Part shown: positions 17,982-25,720 of the stretch, one piece after another
Numbering within the stretch: the stretch's first letter is position 1
Layout of the letters: every line of letters begins with the position of its first letter
Assembly (NCBI RefSeq): GCF_900010755.1
Contig: NZ_CZJT01000088.1
Location: 156,720 to 220,719 of the forward strand
Direction: 5' to 3'
Length of the DNA: 64,000 nt
DNA from: Paeniglutamicibacter antarcticus
GTDB taxonomy: Bacteria > Actinomycetota > Actinomycetes > Actinomycetales > Micrococcaceae
Program-made: the position numbers and the translations under genes
The notes under the pieces: generated by a model
Database searches by the model: none
Seen by the model: only the letters and a program-made list of their open reading frames with translations
Told to the model about the DNA's origin: nothing

Positions 17982-18016
17982 GCAAAATAGAATATCAGTA
18001 TTACGACGCACGTCAA
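17982..18016 (-). promoter_or_regulatory. kynA promoter, leaderless type
   Basis: On the minus strand TTGACG (18016-18011) and TATTCT (17994-17989) are separated by 16 bases and are close to the sigma-70/SigA consensus. Only seven bases separate the -10 from the kynA ATG, so transcription should begin at or next to the start codon. Confidence 0.65.
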
Positions 18017-18227
18017 GAGAGTGAAATTGATGGGTGGGTGTCAGATGGAACCACTAAACAGATGGTGACCGAAAATCCGGCCGACGCGGCACGGTTTCCG
18101 CTAACTTGTCCTGGTGCGCCATTCGGAACCGTCAACGACGTGTATTTTTATGTCCGACTAATTAGCCGAAGATGCTGCTCTGAAGCCTCTGGGTGAGGAT
18201 GTGGAGCGGATTTCACTGGCAGTAGGT

Positions 18228-19166
18228 TTATGGGCGCGGATTTAAGTTTTCATGAGCAGTGAGCTGTGCGTCTATGAGGTCCAGGGCGCGTCGCGTCCAT
18301 AAAAGGTCGCGGGCCAAGACAGCAGTCCGGCCTCGGTTGGCGGATCGTGTGGCTCGCAAGACAAGTGGTGGAACCACTGCCGCGGCCAACGAAATCGAGA
18401 TGACGGCCACGACCATGACCGAGATGTCTTGTGAATCGATGGCCAGAATCACCAAGCCCACGCCCAGGGCAGCCAGAATGCCTAAACGGATCCAGTGGGC
18501 TGGTCGATATCTCCATAGCTCTCGCGCGAATGCCTTGTCTTCTTGCGGGTTCCGGGCTTCGGGGTGGGAGCGCCTCCACGAAAAAACATCTTCCTGCTTC
18601 ACGTGGTTCCAAGGTTCGCATGGCAGCGGGGCACCCACCAGTCGAGTTAGCAGGACCGTGTCAGTCGTGTTCAAATGCTCCCAAACGGAGGTGGTATCCA
18701 TGCGAAGGAGGCGCCAATGCTGCTCGTCCATATGCTCTGGTGAGTACAAGCCACGTTCCTGATGTTGCAGTTCGTAGAGTTTCTCCCCGAGGTTGGTGGG
18801 TTTTCCCGCACCGAATCGCGCATAGGCATTGGTGAGGTATGCGGCAACCGCAAAAACCGCAAGTGCAATGAGCGTGACGTTTATATGTTGGGCACTTTTG
18901 GTGAAATGGATCGGGTCGAAGTCCTGCATCAGCATTCCGACCGACCACCCGACAATGCCGGAAATAATGAAGCCGGCAGAACCGAGGATGATCACTGGCC
19001 CGACGAGCGACTGCTCCGACAAGCGATCCTCCATGCTACGTGGGCTCAGCTTCAGCCGGGCCAATTCCCATGTCGTCGTGAGGGGCGCCAAGAGCCACGT
19101 CATGCAGAATCCCGCCAGGGCGAACAAGAAAACCGCGGTTGCGCTTTGTGCCAAGTCTTCAAACAC
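18228..19166 (-). CDS. multi-span membrane protein, unknown function
   Basis: The 312 residues have spans near 8-30, 52-80 and 94-112, then a long soluble segment (about 113-225) rich in Trp, His and charged residues, two more spans (about 228-270) and a charged tail ending HENLNPRP. No known motif is visible in the soluble part. GTG start with AAGGAG 13 bases earlier. It has no operon partner and is not recognised. Confidence 0.6.
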   Translation of the reverse strand: MFEDLAQSATAVFLFALAGFCMTWLLAPLTTTWELARLKLSPRSMEDRLSEQSLVGPVIILGSAGFIISGIVGWSVGMLMQDFDPIHFTKSAQHINVTLIALAVFAVAAYLTNAYARFGAGKPTNLGEKLYELQHQERGLYSPEHMDEQHWRLLRMDTTSVWEHLNTTDTVLLTRLVGAPLPCEPWNHVKQEDVFSWRRSHPEARNPQEDKAFARELWRYRPAHWIRLGILAALGVGLVILAIDSQDISVMVVAVISISLAAAVVPPLVLRATRSANRGRTAVLARDLLWTRRALDLIDAQLTAHENLNPRP

Positions 19167-19604
19167 CAGGTTGCTCCTTGTCAGTCATCCGATATGAACA
19201 CCATAGCGAGGTAATGAGTTGACCGCGCAGGAGGCCAATGTGCTTCACGGTATTGCTGCGGTATCCGCATCGAGGCTGGCCCCCAGACCGCCACCGATAT
19301 CAAAGGCAGGGCCTCGCTGCCGGTCGTTAGCTACGTGGTGACAGCGATGGCTGGTGCAATGCGGGAAAGCGATCGCGACCGCCAAGGCGTCTTGGGCGCG
19401 GGGGAATGGCAGCAACCGGACCCCTCCGTACCGGGTGGCGCATCCCTCAAGATGGCATCCGGTGGTGAGCCGCAGGAAGCCATCCAGGGGACGGAAATCG
19501 CTGGAGCATCCTGAGGGAAAGGCCGGTAACTCCAAGTTGTGGGCCGTTCATGCTTTGATTGATCTTTGGTGTTTTGCCTTGTTGATTTATCCTGAAAGAG
19601 CGTT
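19167..19604. other. intergenic region, no supported gene
   Basis: Open frames on both strands over 19.2-19.5 kb lack ribosome sites and typical composition. A minus-strand frame ends FDIGGGLGASLDADTAAIP, slightly reminiscent of PLP barrel enzymes, which could be a remnant, but I do not call it. The promoter for the secreted nuclease must be at the right end. Confidence 0.3.
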
Positions 19605-20537
19605 TTGAAATTCCTGACTTACTTCCTCCTGTCCATATTGATCGCGGCAGGAACGCTCATCGCGGTTCCCGGGATGGACAGCTCCGTCAAGGCACCTCCC
19701 GCAGCCTTCGGCAGCAACGGCCAGGTTGCACCGGGTGCCCTGCTGAACGGTCCAAGCGCAGTGAGCATGTTGAATTCGCTTCAAGTTAAGGGCAAGGCTC
19801 CTGCCACGGGTTTCGACCGGAATGCCAAATTCGGCAATGGATGGAAAGATTTCGACGGCGACAAATGCGACGAACGCCAGGAAACCCTTACCCGTGACAT
19901 GTCGAAGGTGAAATACAAGGACAGCAAGAACTGCCAGCTTGCCTCGGGAACCCTTGCCGATGCCTACACGGGAACAGACATTAACTGGAAGGTCAACAGC
20001 GGTTCCGTTGACATCGATCATGTGGTCGCGCTGAAGAACGTTTGGATCTCCGGGGGACAGCAGTTGTCGCAGGACCAACGCGTTGCCGTGGCCAATGACC
20101 CGCTGAACTTGATGGCTTCGCAGGCCTCGGCAAACCGTTCAAAGGGTGACAGGAACGCAGCCGAATGGCTGCCGTCACACAAGCCATTCCGTTGCCAGTA
20201 TGTGGCAACGCAGATCAGTGTCAAGAAAAAGTATGCGCTTACGGTAACTGCAGCCGAGAAAGATGCAATGAAGAGCGTCTTGGGCACCTGCGCAACGCAA
20301 AAGGGTGCACAAATAACCCCCGTCAAGCTTGCCGGCAAGAATCCGGTGGTGGCACCCCATCGGAAGCCTTCCGTGCAGGAGAAGAAGCCGGTGGCAACCG
20401 TTGAGAGGGCCAAGCAGGTTTCCCCGGGTGCCTTCTGCGCTGCAGCGGATGCAGGGGCGAAGGGCATAGGCAAGAAGAACGGTCAGCCCTACATCTGCAA
20501 GGCCTCGAGCGCCGACACCCGCCTGCGCTGGCGGTAA
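19605..20537 (+). CDS. secreted HNH endonuclease (DUF1524/GmrSD-like) with C-terminal Cys module
   Basis: The 310-residue protein has a signal peptide or anchor (1-22). The nuclease core is DIDHVVALKNVW at 136-147 and NDPLNLM with SANRSKGDRNAAEWLP at 164-190, the DHV...N...K(G)D..A..WLP pattern of DUF1524-type His-Asn-His nucleases. After a Lys/Pro/Val linker (about 240-272), a module of about 35 residues (FCAAADAGAKGIGKKNGQPY, then CKASSADTRLRWR) repeats what many actinobacterial secreted proteins carry at their ends. It likely degrades extracellular DNA for nutrients. TTG start with GAAAGAG seven bases upstream. No immunity gene is adjacent. Confidence 0.8.
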   Translation: MKFLTYFLLSILIAAGTLIAVPGMDSSVKAPPAAFGSNGQVAPGALLNGPSAVSMLNSLQVKGKAPATGFDRNAKFGNGWKDFDGDKCDERQETLTRDMSKVKYKDSKNCQLASGTLADAYTGTDINWKVNSGSVDIDHVVALKNVWISGGQQLSQDQRVAVANDPLNLMASQASANRSKGDRNAAEWLPSHKPFRCQYVATQISVKKKYALTVTAAEKDAMKSVLGTCATQKGAQITPVKLAGKNPVVAPHRKPSVQEKKPVATVERAKQVSPGAFCAAADAGAKGIGKKNGQPYICKASSADTRLRWR

Positions 20538-20595
20538 TCGAAGACTCAGTCGTCACCGTGATGTGCGGGAACCAGCGGTTGGCTGGATGCCTGTT

Positions 20596-21339
20596 TTACT
20601 GTGCGGCCGCTAGGGCGTTCATCCAGGCAAGCATGCCGGCCCAATGGACCGCGGTCGAATCGATGGCCTCACGGTGGCCAAGTCCCTCATGCTCAAAAAG
20701 CTGCACCGCTGAACCCGTGGCTTGGGCGGCACCGAGGTATGCCCGCGAATGCTCGATGGGTACGCGCGCATCGTTGATTCCATGGATGAGAAGCACCGGG
20801 CCATCGATTGGCAGCTGCCGGATGGGCGAAGCCTCGTTATATATTTCGGGAGCCTTGGCGGGAGGGCTTTCAAAGTACTCGGAAGCAGCGTCTTCTCCCA
20901 AACCCTCGTTGTAGGTTCGTTCGACGTCGGTCACCGGTGCCAACGCAACCACTGCATCGACAGCATTGGCCGTCAGTAACGCCAACTGGCCCCCAACTGA
21001 ATGTCCAATACTGATCAGCGGGCCCGGAATTTCTCTGTCCCGCCGGATCTTCCCAACGAACGCGAGCGCTTCGCGGCAGTCGTCCAGGGGTGCGGGCCAG
21101 CGGCCCTCCGCCCCGCGCCGGTACTCGATATTCGCAACCATCCAGCCATTGCGCACGAGAGACTCTGCAAGCGGTTCCATGAGTGCGGCAGAAAGTGTTG
21201 AGCGCCAGTATCCGCCGTGGATGAGAGCCACGATGCCGCCGCGCGGGCCCGCTGGCTCTGCCGGCCCCGTCAGCGACAGGTGCTGCTCCGCCGAGTCCCC
21301 GTAGAAAATCGAGTCGGTCTTCGTGGGTTTGCTGTTCAA
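20596..21339 (-). CDS. alpha/beta hydrolase, arylformamidase (KynB)-like
   Basis: The 247-residue enzyme has the oxyanion motif HGGYW at 41-45, nucleophile elbow GHSVGGQLAL with Ser113, acid in LIHGINDARVP and His in HEGLGHREAI. HGGYWR with GHSVGG is the pattern of kynurenine formamidases and related esterases. kynA is 2.6 kb away on the same strand, so a role in hydrolysing N-formylkynurenine is attractive but unproven; a general carboxylesterase is the alternative. TTG start preceded by GGGAGAG. Confidence 0.8.
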   Translation of the reverse strand: MNSKPTKTDSIFYGDSAEQHLSLTGPAEPAGPRGGIVALIHGGYWRSTLSAALMEPLAESLVRNGWMVANIEYRRGAEGRWPAPLDDCREALAFVGKIRRDREIPGPLISIGHSVGGQLALLTANAVDAVVALAPVTDVERTYNEGLGEDAASEYFESPPAKAPEIYNEASPIRQLPIDGPVLLIHGINDARVPIEHSRAYLGAAQATGSAVQLFEHEGLGHREAIDSTAVHWAGMLAWMNALAAAQ

Positions 21340-21367
21340 GGATGCTCTCCCGTGCGAAAGGTGGAAA

Positions 21368-21407
21368 GGGGGAGCGCCAACCGAGTGCCGGTTCGCGCTT
21401 TCCCCCC
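21368..21407 (-). terminator. hairpin between cupin and hydrolase genes
   Basis: GGGGGAGCGC pairs with GCGCTTTCCCCC with a two-base bulge, and AACCG/CGGTT adds an inner helix. It lies in the 83-base gap on the leftward transcript, so it may end the cupin mRNA or reduce read-through into the hydrolase. Confidence 0.5.
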
Positions 21408-21422
21408 TGCATGTGGCGGAGG

Positions 21423-21908
21423 TTAGGCTCCGGGGACGGTTCCCGGCGGAAGGAAGTTCACATCGCGCCGGGCTGACAGACGCACGACTTCCTCCGGGTC
21501 GCTGACATTGTGCAGTTCATCGAAAAGTGTTGCGAGCTGGCCGGACGGACTGACCCAGAAAAGCGATTTTGCCGGGCCGTCTTGCTTGTTGTAATACGCG
21601 TGGGGCAATCCCCGGGGCATACGCACTGTGTCTCCAGGGCCCGCGGTGGTCCACTCGCCGTCAAGATAGAGCGTATAGACACCTTCCATGACGTAGATAT
21701 GTTCGTCTTGGGCGGGGTGCACATGCGGGGGAACCCCGGTGCCAGCAGGATCCAGGGAAAGCCACGCGAAGCTCGAAGTACTCTCAACCTTTGACAGGTA
21801 GGTGTGCCCCAAGACGTTCCAGGTTTTGTTTCCCATGGCTTCGCTGGCCAGCGTAATGCCCTTGGGTAGGTCTCCTAGGATTATTTCCTCGCCCTGCTGG
21901 ATTTCCAT
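21423..21908 (-). CDS. cupin domain protein
   Basis: The 161 residues form one cupin fold. Motif 1 is GVPPHVHPAQDEHIYVMEG with metal ligands His, His, Glu and a later His. Motif 2 is PGDTVRMPRGLPHAYYNK. It resembles the quercetin-dioxygenase-like cupins of unknown substrate. A longer frame upstream is ruled out because AAGGAG lies six bases before ATG 21908. The gene is preceded by an unusual double palindrome and may be transcribed with the hydrolase downstream. Confidence 0.82.
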   Translation of the reverse strand: MEIQQGEEIILGDLPKGITLASEAMGNKTWNVLGHTYLSKVESTSSFAWLSLDPAGTGVPPHVHPAQDEHIYVMEGVYTLYLDGEWTTAGPGDTVRMPRGLPHAYYNKQDGPAKSLFWVSPSGQLATLFDELHNVSDPEEVVRLSARRDVNFLPPGTVPGA

Positions 21909-21962
21909 GATGACTCCTTGTCGTGGATTCGTTCTAGGACCCCAGCGTGCCAGAAAAGTACA

Positions 21963-21991
21963 GCAATATTCAATAGATATTGCGATCGCAA
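21963..21991. promoter_or_regulatory. overlapping palindromes upstream of the cupin gene
   Basis: GCAATAT (21963-21969) and ATATTGC (21977-21983) flank a 7-base spacer, and TTGCGATCGCAA (21980-21991) is a perfect 12-base palindrome overlapping it. They lie 55-83 bases before the cupin ATG in AT-rich DNA. This looks like a two-site operator for a TetR- or MarR-type protein not encoded nearby. Confidence 0.5.
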
Positions 21992-22120
21992 ACATTACAA
22001 CATATGGCCGGAGCTAGGACTCGAAACTGGCGCTGTTTCAAGGTGTTCAGCCAGCCGCTTGACCTTCCACGGGCGGCTTACCCATTGACTGTTGTCCGCA
22101 CACCGGCACCGGCACGACGC

Positions 22121-23275
22121 TCAACGCCGGACTTCGTGGTTAACCATCGTGAAGGTACTGGCCACGGCACGCTCAAATCGCTTCGAAGCCAGCAGCCCGC
22201 GGACCAGTGCATCCCGGCTGCCAACAAGTCGTTTGTCCAGCGGGCGACCCAGCCGCATATTCAGGTGGGCCTGCCGGGCCGCGCGTTGTGCCGCCTTGAG
22301 CCGGACCCCTGACCAGGAAGCGAAAATAATCTCGGTTTCCATTTGACTGGTTGTTGCGGATAACCCACGGGACAAGAGGGGTGCCAACGCGAGCGCGTCC
22401 AACAATCCAAGCGTCATGCCTTGACCGCCGATCGGGCTCACCTCGTGGGCAGCATCCCCGATGAGCAGCATGCCGCCATGATCCATCCTGTCCACAAACC
22501 GGTTGGCAGTGAGAAAACGGCTGTACATGGAGTTGGCCAGCCGATCCGCAACGAATCCGGTGCGCCGGGCAACAATTGCCGACAGGTCCGCACTCTCGCC
22601 GTCGCGGATCCAGGCAACCCACCTGCGAAGTCCAAAGGGTAAAGGGAACGACTCGACGATTCCCTCGGGATGCAGGAACAATGCGGCAACGGACCCGAAA
22701 TTCGTGGATTCCGGGTAATCACCCATGAGGTAGTGGTCGGGCAACTGCCTGCCCTTGAACGGAATCATTGCCTTCCGGCGTACCGCGGAGCGGCTTCCAT
22801 CCGCTCCGATGAGAAACCGGCAGTCGAAACTTCCGGGACGGCCATCGGCCCCCGCCACTTGGACATGCCGGTATCCGGGGTGGGAAGTGAACTCCCGGAA
22901 TTCGACGCCGCCCAAAAAAGCTGTCGGATCGCTCTCCGCCAATCGTTCCCGCAACCGGATCACCGTTTGATCCTGCGGAAGGGCAAGCACAAACGGGTGT
23001 GCAACGGGTAGGAACCCGAAATCAAGTTCGGCGACAATGCGATTGCGGGATATCCCGAGCCCGTGGCCAATGTGCACCCCTTGCTTGGCCAAGGATGCGC
23101 CCACCCCCACACGGTCCAAGACTTCGAGCCCCGGCGGGTGAATGCCGATCGCGCGTGAATGTGCGCTGACCCCGGCCCGCGACTCCAACACCTTGACACT
23201 GTGCCCGGCCTCAAGCAACAAAAGTGCCAACGTGAGCCCGCTGGGACCGCCTCCAACAATGAGTACGTCGATCAA
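22121..23275 (-). CDS. FAD-dependent aromatic monooxygenase, third gene of type III PKS operon
   Basis: The 384-residue PHBH-type flavoprotein has GGGPSGLTLALLLLEAGHSV at the N-terminus (GGGPSG at 8-13), the DG motif RFLIGADGSRSAVRR, and GDAAHEVSPIGGQGMTLGLLD for the FAD pyrophosphate. Such enzymes hydroxylate phenolic rings with NAD(P)H. It starts (TTG) three bases after the methyltransferase, itself nine bases after a type III polyketide synthase, so it probably hydroxylates the resorcinol or pyrone product. The layout parallels the Streptomyces srsABC phenolic-lipid operon. Confidence 0.85.
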   Translation of the reverse strand: MIDVLIVGGGPSGLTLALLLLEAGHSVKVLESRAGVSAHSRAIGIHPPGLEVLDRVGVGASLAKQGVHIGHGLGISRNRIVAELDFGFLPVAHPFVLALPQDQTVIRLRERLAESDPTAFLGGVEFREFTSHPGYRHVQVAGADGRPGSFDCRFLIGADGSRSAVRRKAMIPFKGRQLPDHYLMGDYPESTNFGSVAALFLHPEGIVESFPLPFGLRRWVAWIRDGESADLSAIVARRTGFVADRLANSMYSRFLTANRFVDRMDHGGMLLIGDAAHEVSPIGGQGMTLGLLDALALAPLLSRGLSATTSQMETEIIFASWSGVRLKAAQRAARQAHLNMRLGRPLDKRLVGSRDALVRGLLASKRFERAVASTFTMVNHEVRR

Positions 23276-23278
23276 GGG

Positions 23279-23980
23279 TCACCCCGCCCCGGGGCGCCAC
23301 AGGGCAATCACCCGGTACAAGCCAGGTGCGAGCACATGCCATCCGGGGCGAACCTTGCGGCGAAGTTCGTCTGGGGTGTAACTGCGCCGTATTGAGGTGA
23401 GGCCGTCGCGCCGGATGAACGAGGAACCTGCCAGGGGCAGCGTTGCCAAGCCGAAAAGGAGCAAGGCTGAACGCCGCCGCCGGATATCGCTGTGGATGGC
23501 CAGGATGCCGGTCAGTGACTCGGTGTCGGAGAGGACTTCCGGGAATTCCACCGGTCCCAAGTGATGCAGCACGTGGTTGGAAATCACGATGTCGAACCGT
23601 TCCCCGGAAGCCACAAGTTCGGAGCTCAGCGCCCGGCGAAACTCGAGGTGCTCAGCCGGGATTCCGGCATTGGCCGCTGCACGCACGGCAAAAATGTTGG
23701 CTCGTGCATCGGGGTCGATCCCGAGGACTTTTACATCGAATCCATCGGCCCGCGCCCAGCGCAAAAGCATCCGGGTGATGTCCCCGCCGCCGCACCCGAT
23801 ATCCAGGATGGTTCCGCTGCGATTCCGAGGCAGAGCCGGCCGAATCAGCGTCACATAAACGTGTCGCCAACCGGAGACGATCCTGTTCACCAACGGAAAT
23901 TGTGCATAAGTCCGTTCGAGCAACACCGGATTGCAATCGACACGGTCCATCTCTTCAATGGCATTGATGGCTCGTTGCAC
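23279..23980 (-). CDS. class I SAM-dependent methyltransferase in type III PKS operon
   Basis: The 233 residues carry SAM motif I, ILDIGCGGGDITRMLL, an acidic motif LGIDPDARA, and FDIVISNHVLHHLGPVEFPEVL, typical of class I UbiE-like methyltransferases. The position between the polyketide synthase and the monooxygenase suggests O- or C-methylation of the polyketide ring. The classical srs operon instead has a membrane isoprenylcysteine-type methyltransferase at this place, so this is a variant. The GTG at 23980 has no clear ribosome site; an ATG ten codons in is possible. Coupled translation is likely. Confidence 0.83.
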   Translation of the reverse strand: MQRAINAIEEMDRVDCNPVLLERTYAQFPLVNRIVSGWRHVYVTLIRPALPRNRSGTILDIGCGGGDITRMLLRWARADGFDVKVLGIDPDARANIFAVRAAANAGIPAEHLEFRRALSSELVASGERFDIVISNHVLHHLGPVEFPEVLSDTESLTGILAIHSDIRRRRSALLLFGLATLPLAGSSFIRRDGLTSIRRSYTPDELRRKVRPGWHVLAPGLYRVIALWRPGAG

Positions 23981-23989
23981 GGGGGAGGG

Positions 23990-25129
23990 TCAGCCCGTTC
24001 GCGCCGGAAGCAAGGTCATCAACGAGGTTTCCACCGTCAGCCCCGGGCCGAAGGCCATGGAACACACCCGTTCCCCGGAAACCGCAACGCTGGAAAGGTT
24101 TTCCTCCATGATTTCCTTGAGCACAAACATCACGGTGGAACTGGACATGTTTCCGTAGTCGTTGAGGACCCTACGGGCAGGAACCAACTGCTCCTCACTG
24201 AGCTCCAGGCGTTTTTGCACACGATCCAGGATGGCCCTGCCGCCGGGGTGGATTCCCCAGTGCGGGATACCGGAATAGGTGGTGTTCAAGGAGTTGTCTC
24301 GAGCCAGCAGAGGTGCCAGCGCGCCAATGATGTGGTCGTCGATGATGTGCGGAACGTAGGTACCCAATACCATTTCGAATCCTTCGTCCCCGATGTTCCA
24401 AGCCATTGCTTCTTCGCCCACGGGGGTGAGTACCGTTTCAAAATAGTCCAGTTGCAGTCCCGCGGCCTGGGGAGTTCGCGCCGTGATGATTGCCGCGGCG
24501 GCCCCGTCGGCAAAGAGCGCCGAACCCATGATGGTGTCCGGGTCGTTCGAGCTTCGCACGTGCAACGAGCAAAGCTCCGCACAAACCACCAGCACCACTG
24601 AGTCTGGATCCGCATCGCAGAAACTCTTGGCCGCGCGAAGCGCGGGGAAGGCTGCATAACAGCCCATGAACCCCAGATGGTAACGCTGTGTTGAAGGGTT
24701 CAGACCCAGTGCCCTGACCAATTGGTAATCGGGACCCGGATTGTAGAACCCGGTGCAAGAAACCGTGATGACGTGGGTTATATCCGGGGCGCTGAGGTCA
24801 GGGCAGGCTTCGAGCGCCTTGGTTGCTGCCTCAACGAACAGGCCCGGTGCGACCTTGGCGAAGAGCTCGTTGCGGACCTTGGTGCTGGGACTTCGCAACA
24901 GTCCGTTCTCGGCGTCAAAGAAATCCGGGTTCTTGGCCACTTTTTCGGTGGTGAATTCGCTGACGGCCGTGTGCCGTGTGGAAATCTGGGCGGAATCAAA
25001 GGACGTGGCGATCAAACGTTGCCCCAGGCGGGTCAGCCCGGGTTGTGCGGCAAAGACATCGCGTGCCTTGTCCTGGTACAAAATGGTGGGCGGTACTGCT
25101 GTTTGGATGGTTCTCATCATCACCGGCAT
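23990..25129 (-). CDS. type III polyketide synthase (alkylresorcinol/alkylpyrone synthase type)
   Basis: The 379-residue thiolase-fold enzyme has the full triad: Cys157 in HLGFMGCYAAF, His294 in PHWGIHPGG and Asn327 in LNDYGNMSS. The N-terminal SCTGFYNPGPDY stretch and a C-terminal GPGLTVE finish the fold. It condenses malonyl-CoA on a starter acyl-CoA or acyl-ACP; bacterial relatives in three-gene operons with a methyltransferase and flavin hydroxylase make membrane phenolic lipids. The starter cannot be read. Three possible start Met codons lie within five residues. It is the first gene of the operon. Confidence 0.9.
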   Translation of the reverse strand: MPVMMRTIQTAVPPTILYQDKARDVFAAQPGLTRLGQRLIATSFDSAQISTRHTAVSEFTTEKVAKNPDFFDAENGLLRSPSTKVRNELFAKVAPGLFVEAATKALEACPDLSAPDITHVITVSCTGFYNPGPDYQLVRALGLNPSTQRYHLGFMGCYAAFPALRAAKSFCDADPDSVVLVVCAELCSLHVRSSNDPDTIMGSALFADGAAAAIITARTPQAAGLQLDYFETVLTPVGEEAMAWNIGDEGFEMVLGTYVPHIIDDHIIGALAPLLARDNSLNTTYSGIPHWGIHPGGRAILDRVQKRLELSEEQLVPARRVLNDYGNMSSSTVMFVLKEIMEENLSSVAVSGERVCSMAFGPGLTVETSLMTLLPARTG

Positions 25130-25313
25130 GACCAGAGCCTATGTCCGAGTTTCCCGGAGGTAAAGAGCCAGCGGCCGAACGCCGGACACCGCGCATGGGT
25201 CGATCTCGCGGCCGCCCAAGGCCTAGCGCCAGTATGAAGGCAGGCGTATCGTACGAAGCGGGAGACCAAAAGAGGTCACAAGCAATCCCAGCCAGATGGA
25301 GAGCAGGCACACC

Positions 25314-25454
25314 ATGCCGGACAAATCACCACACAGGCATGAAACCAAGAAACCCCACGGCAAGTCGATCAAGGAGCGCCGGGCCGAAAAACGCTCGAAG
25401 AACGCACCCAATGTCGAGACCGAGCAAGTAACCCATATCAACAAAAAGCAGTAA
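25314..25454 (+). CDS. 46-residue basic small protein
   Basis: The frame begins MPDKSPHRHETKKPHGKS and continues IKERRAEKRSKNAPN, ending INKKQ. It is strongly basic and hydrophilic, and I recall similar tiny MPDK.../SxKEKRAxKR proteins in Arthrobacter genomes. GGAGAG lies ten bases before the ATG and a 13-bp terminator hairpin starts 30 bases after the stop, so it looks like a self-contained transcription unit. It may bind nucleic acid; no function is known. Confidence 0.65.
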   Translation: MPDKSPHRHETKKPHGKSIKERRAEKRSKNAPNVETEQVTHINKKQ

Positions 25455-25484
25455 CTGTGTTGAGAGGCTAAAACAGGAAACACG

Positions 25485-25514
25485 AAGTGGAGAAGAAACG
25501 ATTCTTCTCCACTT
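25485..25514 (+). terminator. terminator of the small basic gene
   Basis: AAGTGGAGAAGAA (25485-25497) pairs perfectly with TTCTTCTCCACTT (25502-25514) around ACGA, followed by CTCTTTG. It is a 13-bp stem with a 4-base loop. Confidence 0.75.
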
Positions 25515-25618
25515 CTCTTTGTCTGCAACAGTTCCAGCCGTTGTCCGGGTTGCCAAACGTGCCCGGATCTACCTGCCGGCGGGGTTTGAAAACTTTCTCA
25601 AAATATTTTCCAATCCAT

Positions 25619-25646
25619 CCAATCCATCTTCAATACGGCACCGAAT
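25619..25646 (+). promoter_or_regulatory. SigK-type promoter of the fasciclin gene
   Basis: CCAATCC (25619-25625), a 15-base spacer, then CCGAAT (25641-25646). The identical pair with the same spacer occurs upstream of the molybdopterin oxidoreductase gene. It resembles the mycobacterial SigK promoter pattern (CCATCC-type -35 and CCGAAT -10, as I remember it). The fasciclin ATG is 75 bases downstream. Confidence 0.65.
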
Positions 25647-25720
25647 GCTTCTTGACAGCCCGCCCCACGAGGGACGGAAAAGATGCGGCGATTCCATCGC
25701 CGTCTGGCAAGGAGAATGAC

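Noticed and set aside
18062..18196. 44-codon frame beginning MVTENPADAARFPLTCPG
   Set aside because: The first part looks protein-like but the end is not, there is no ribosome site, and no family is recognised.
19245..19535. 96-codon frame ending FDIGGGLGASLDADTAAIP
   Set aside because: The resemblance to PLP barrel enzymes is limited to a few residues and the frame has no start signal.
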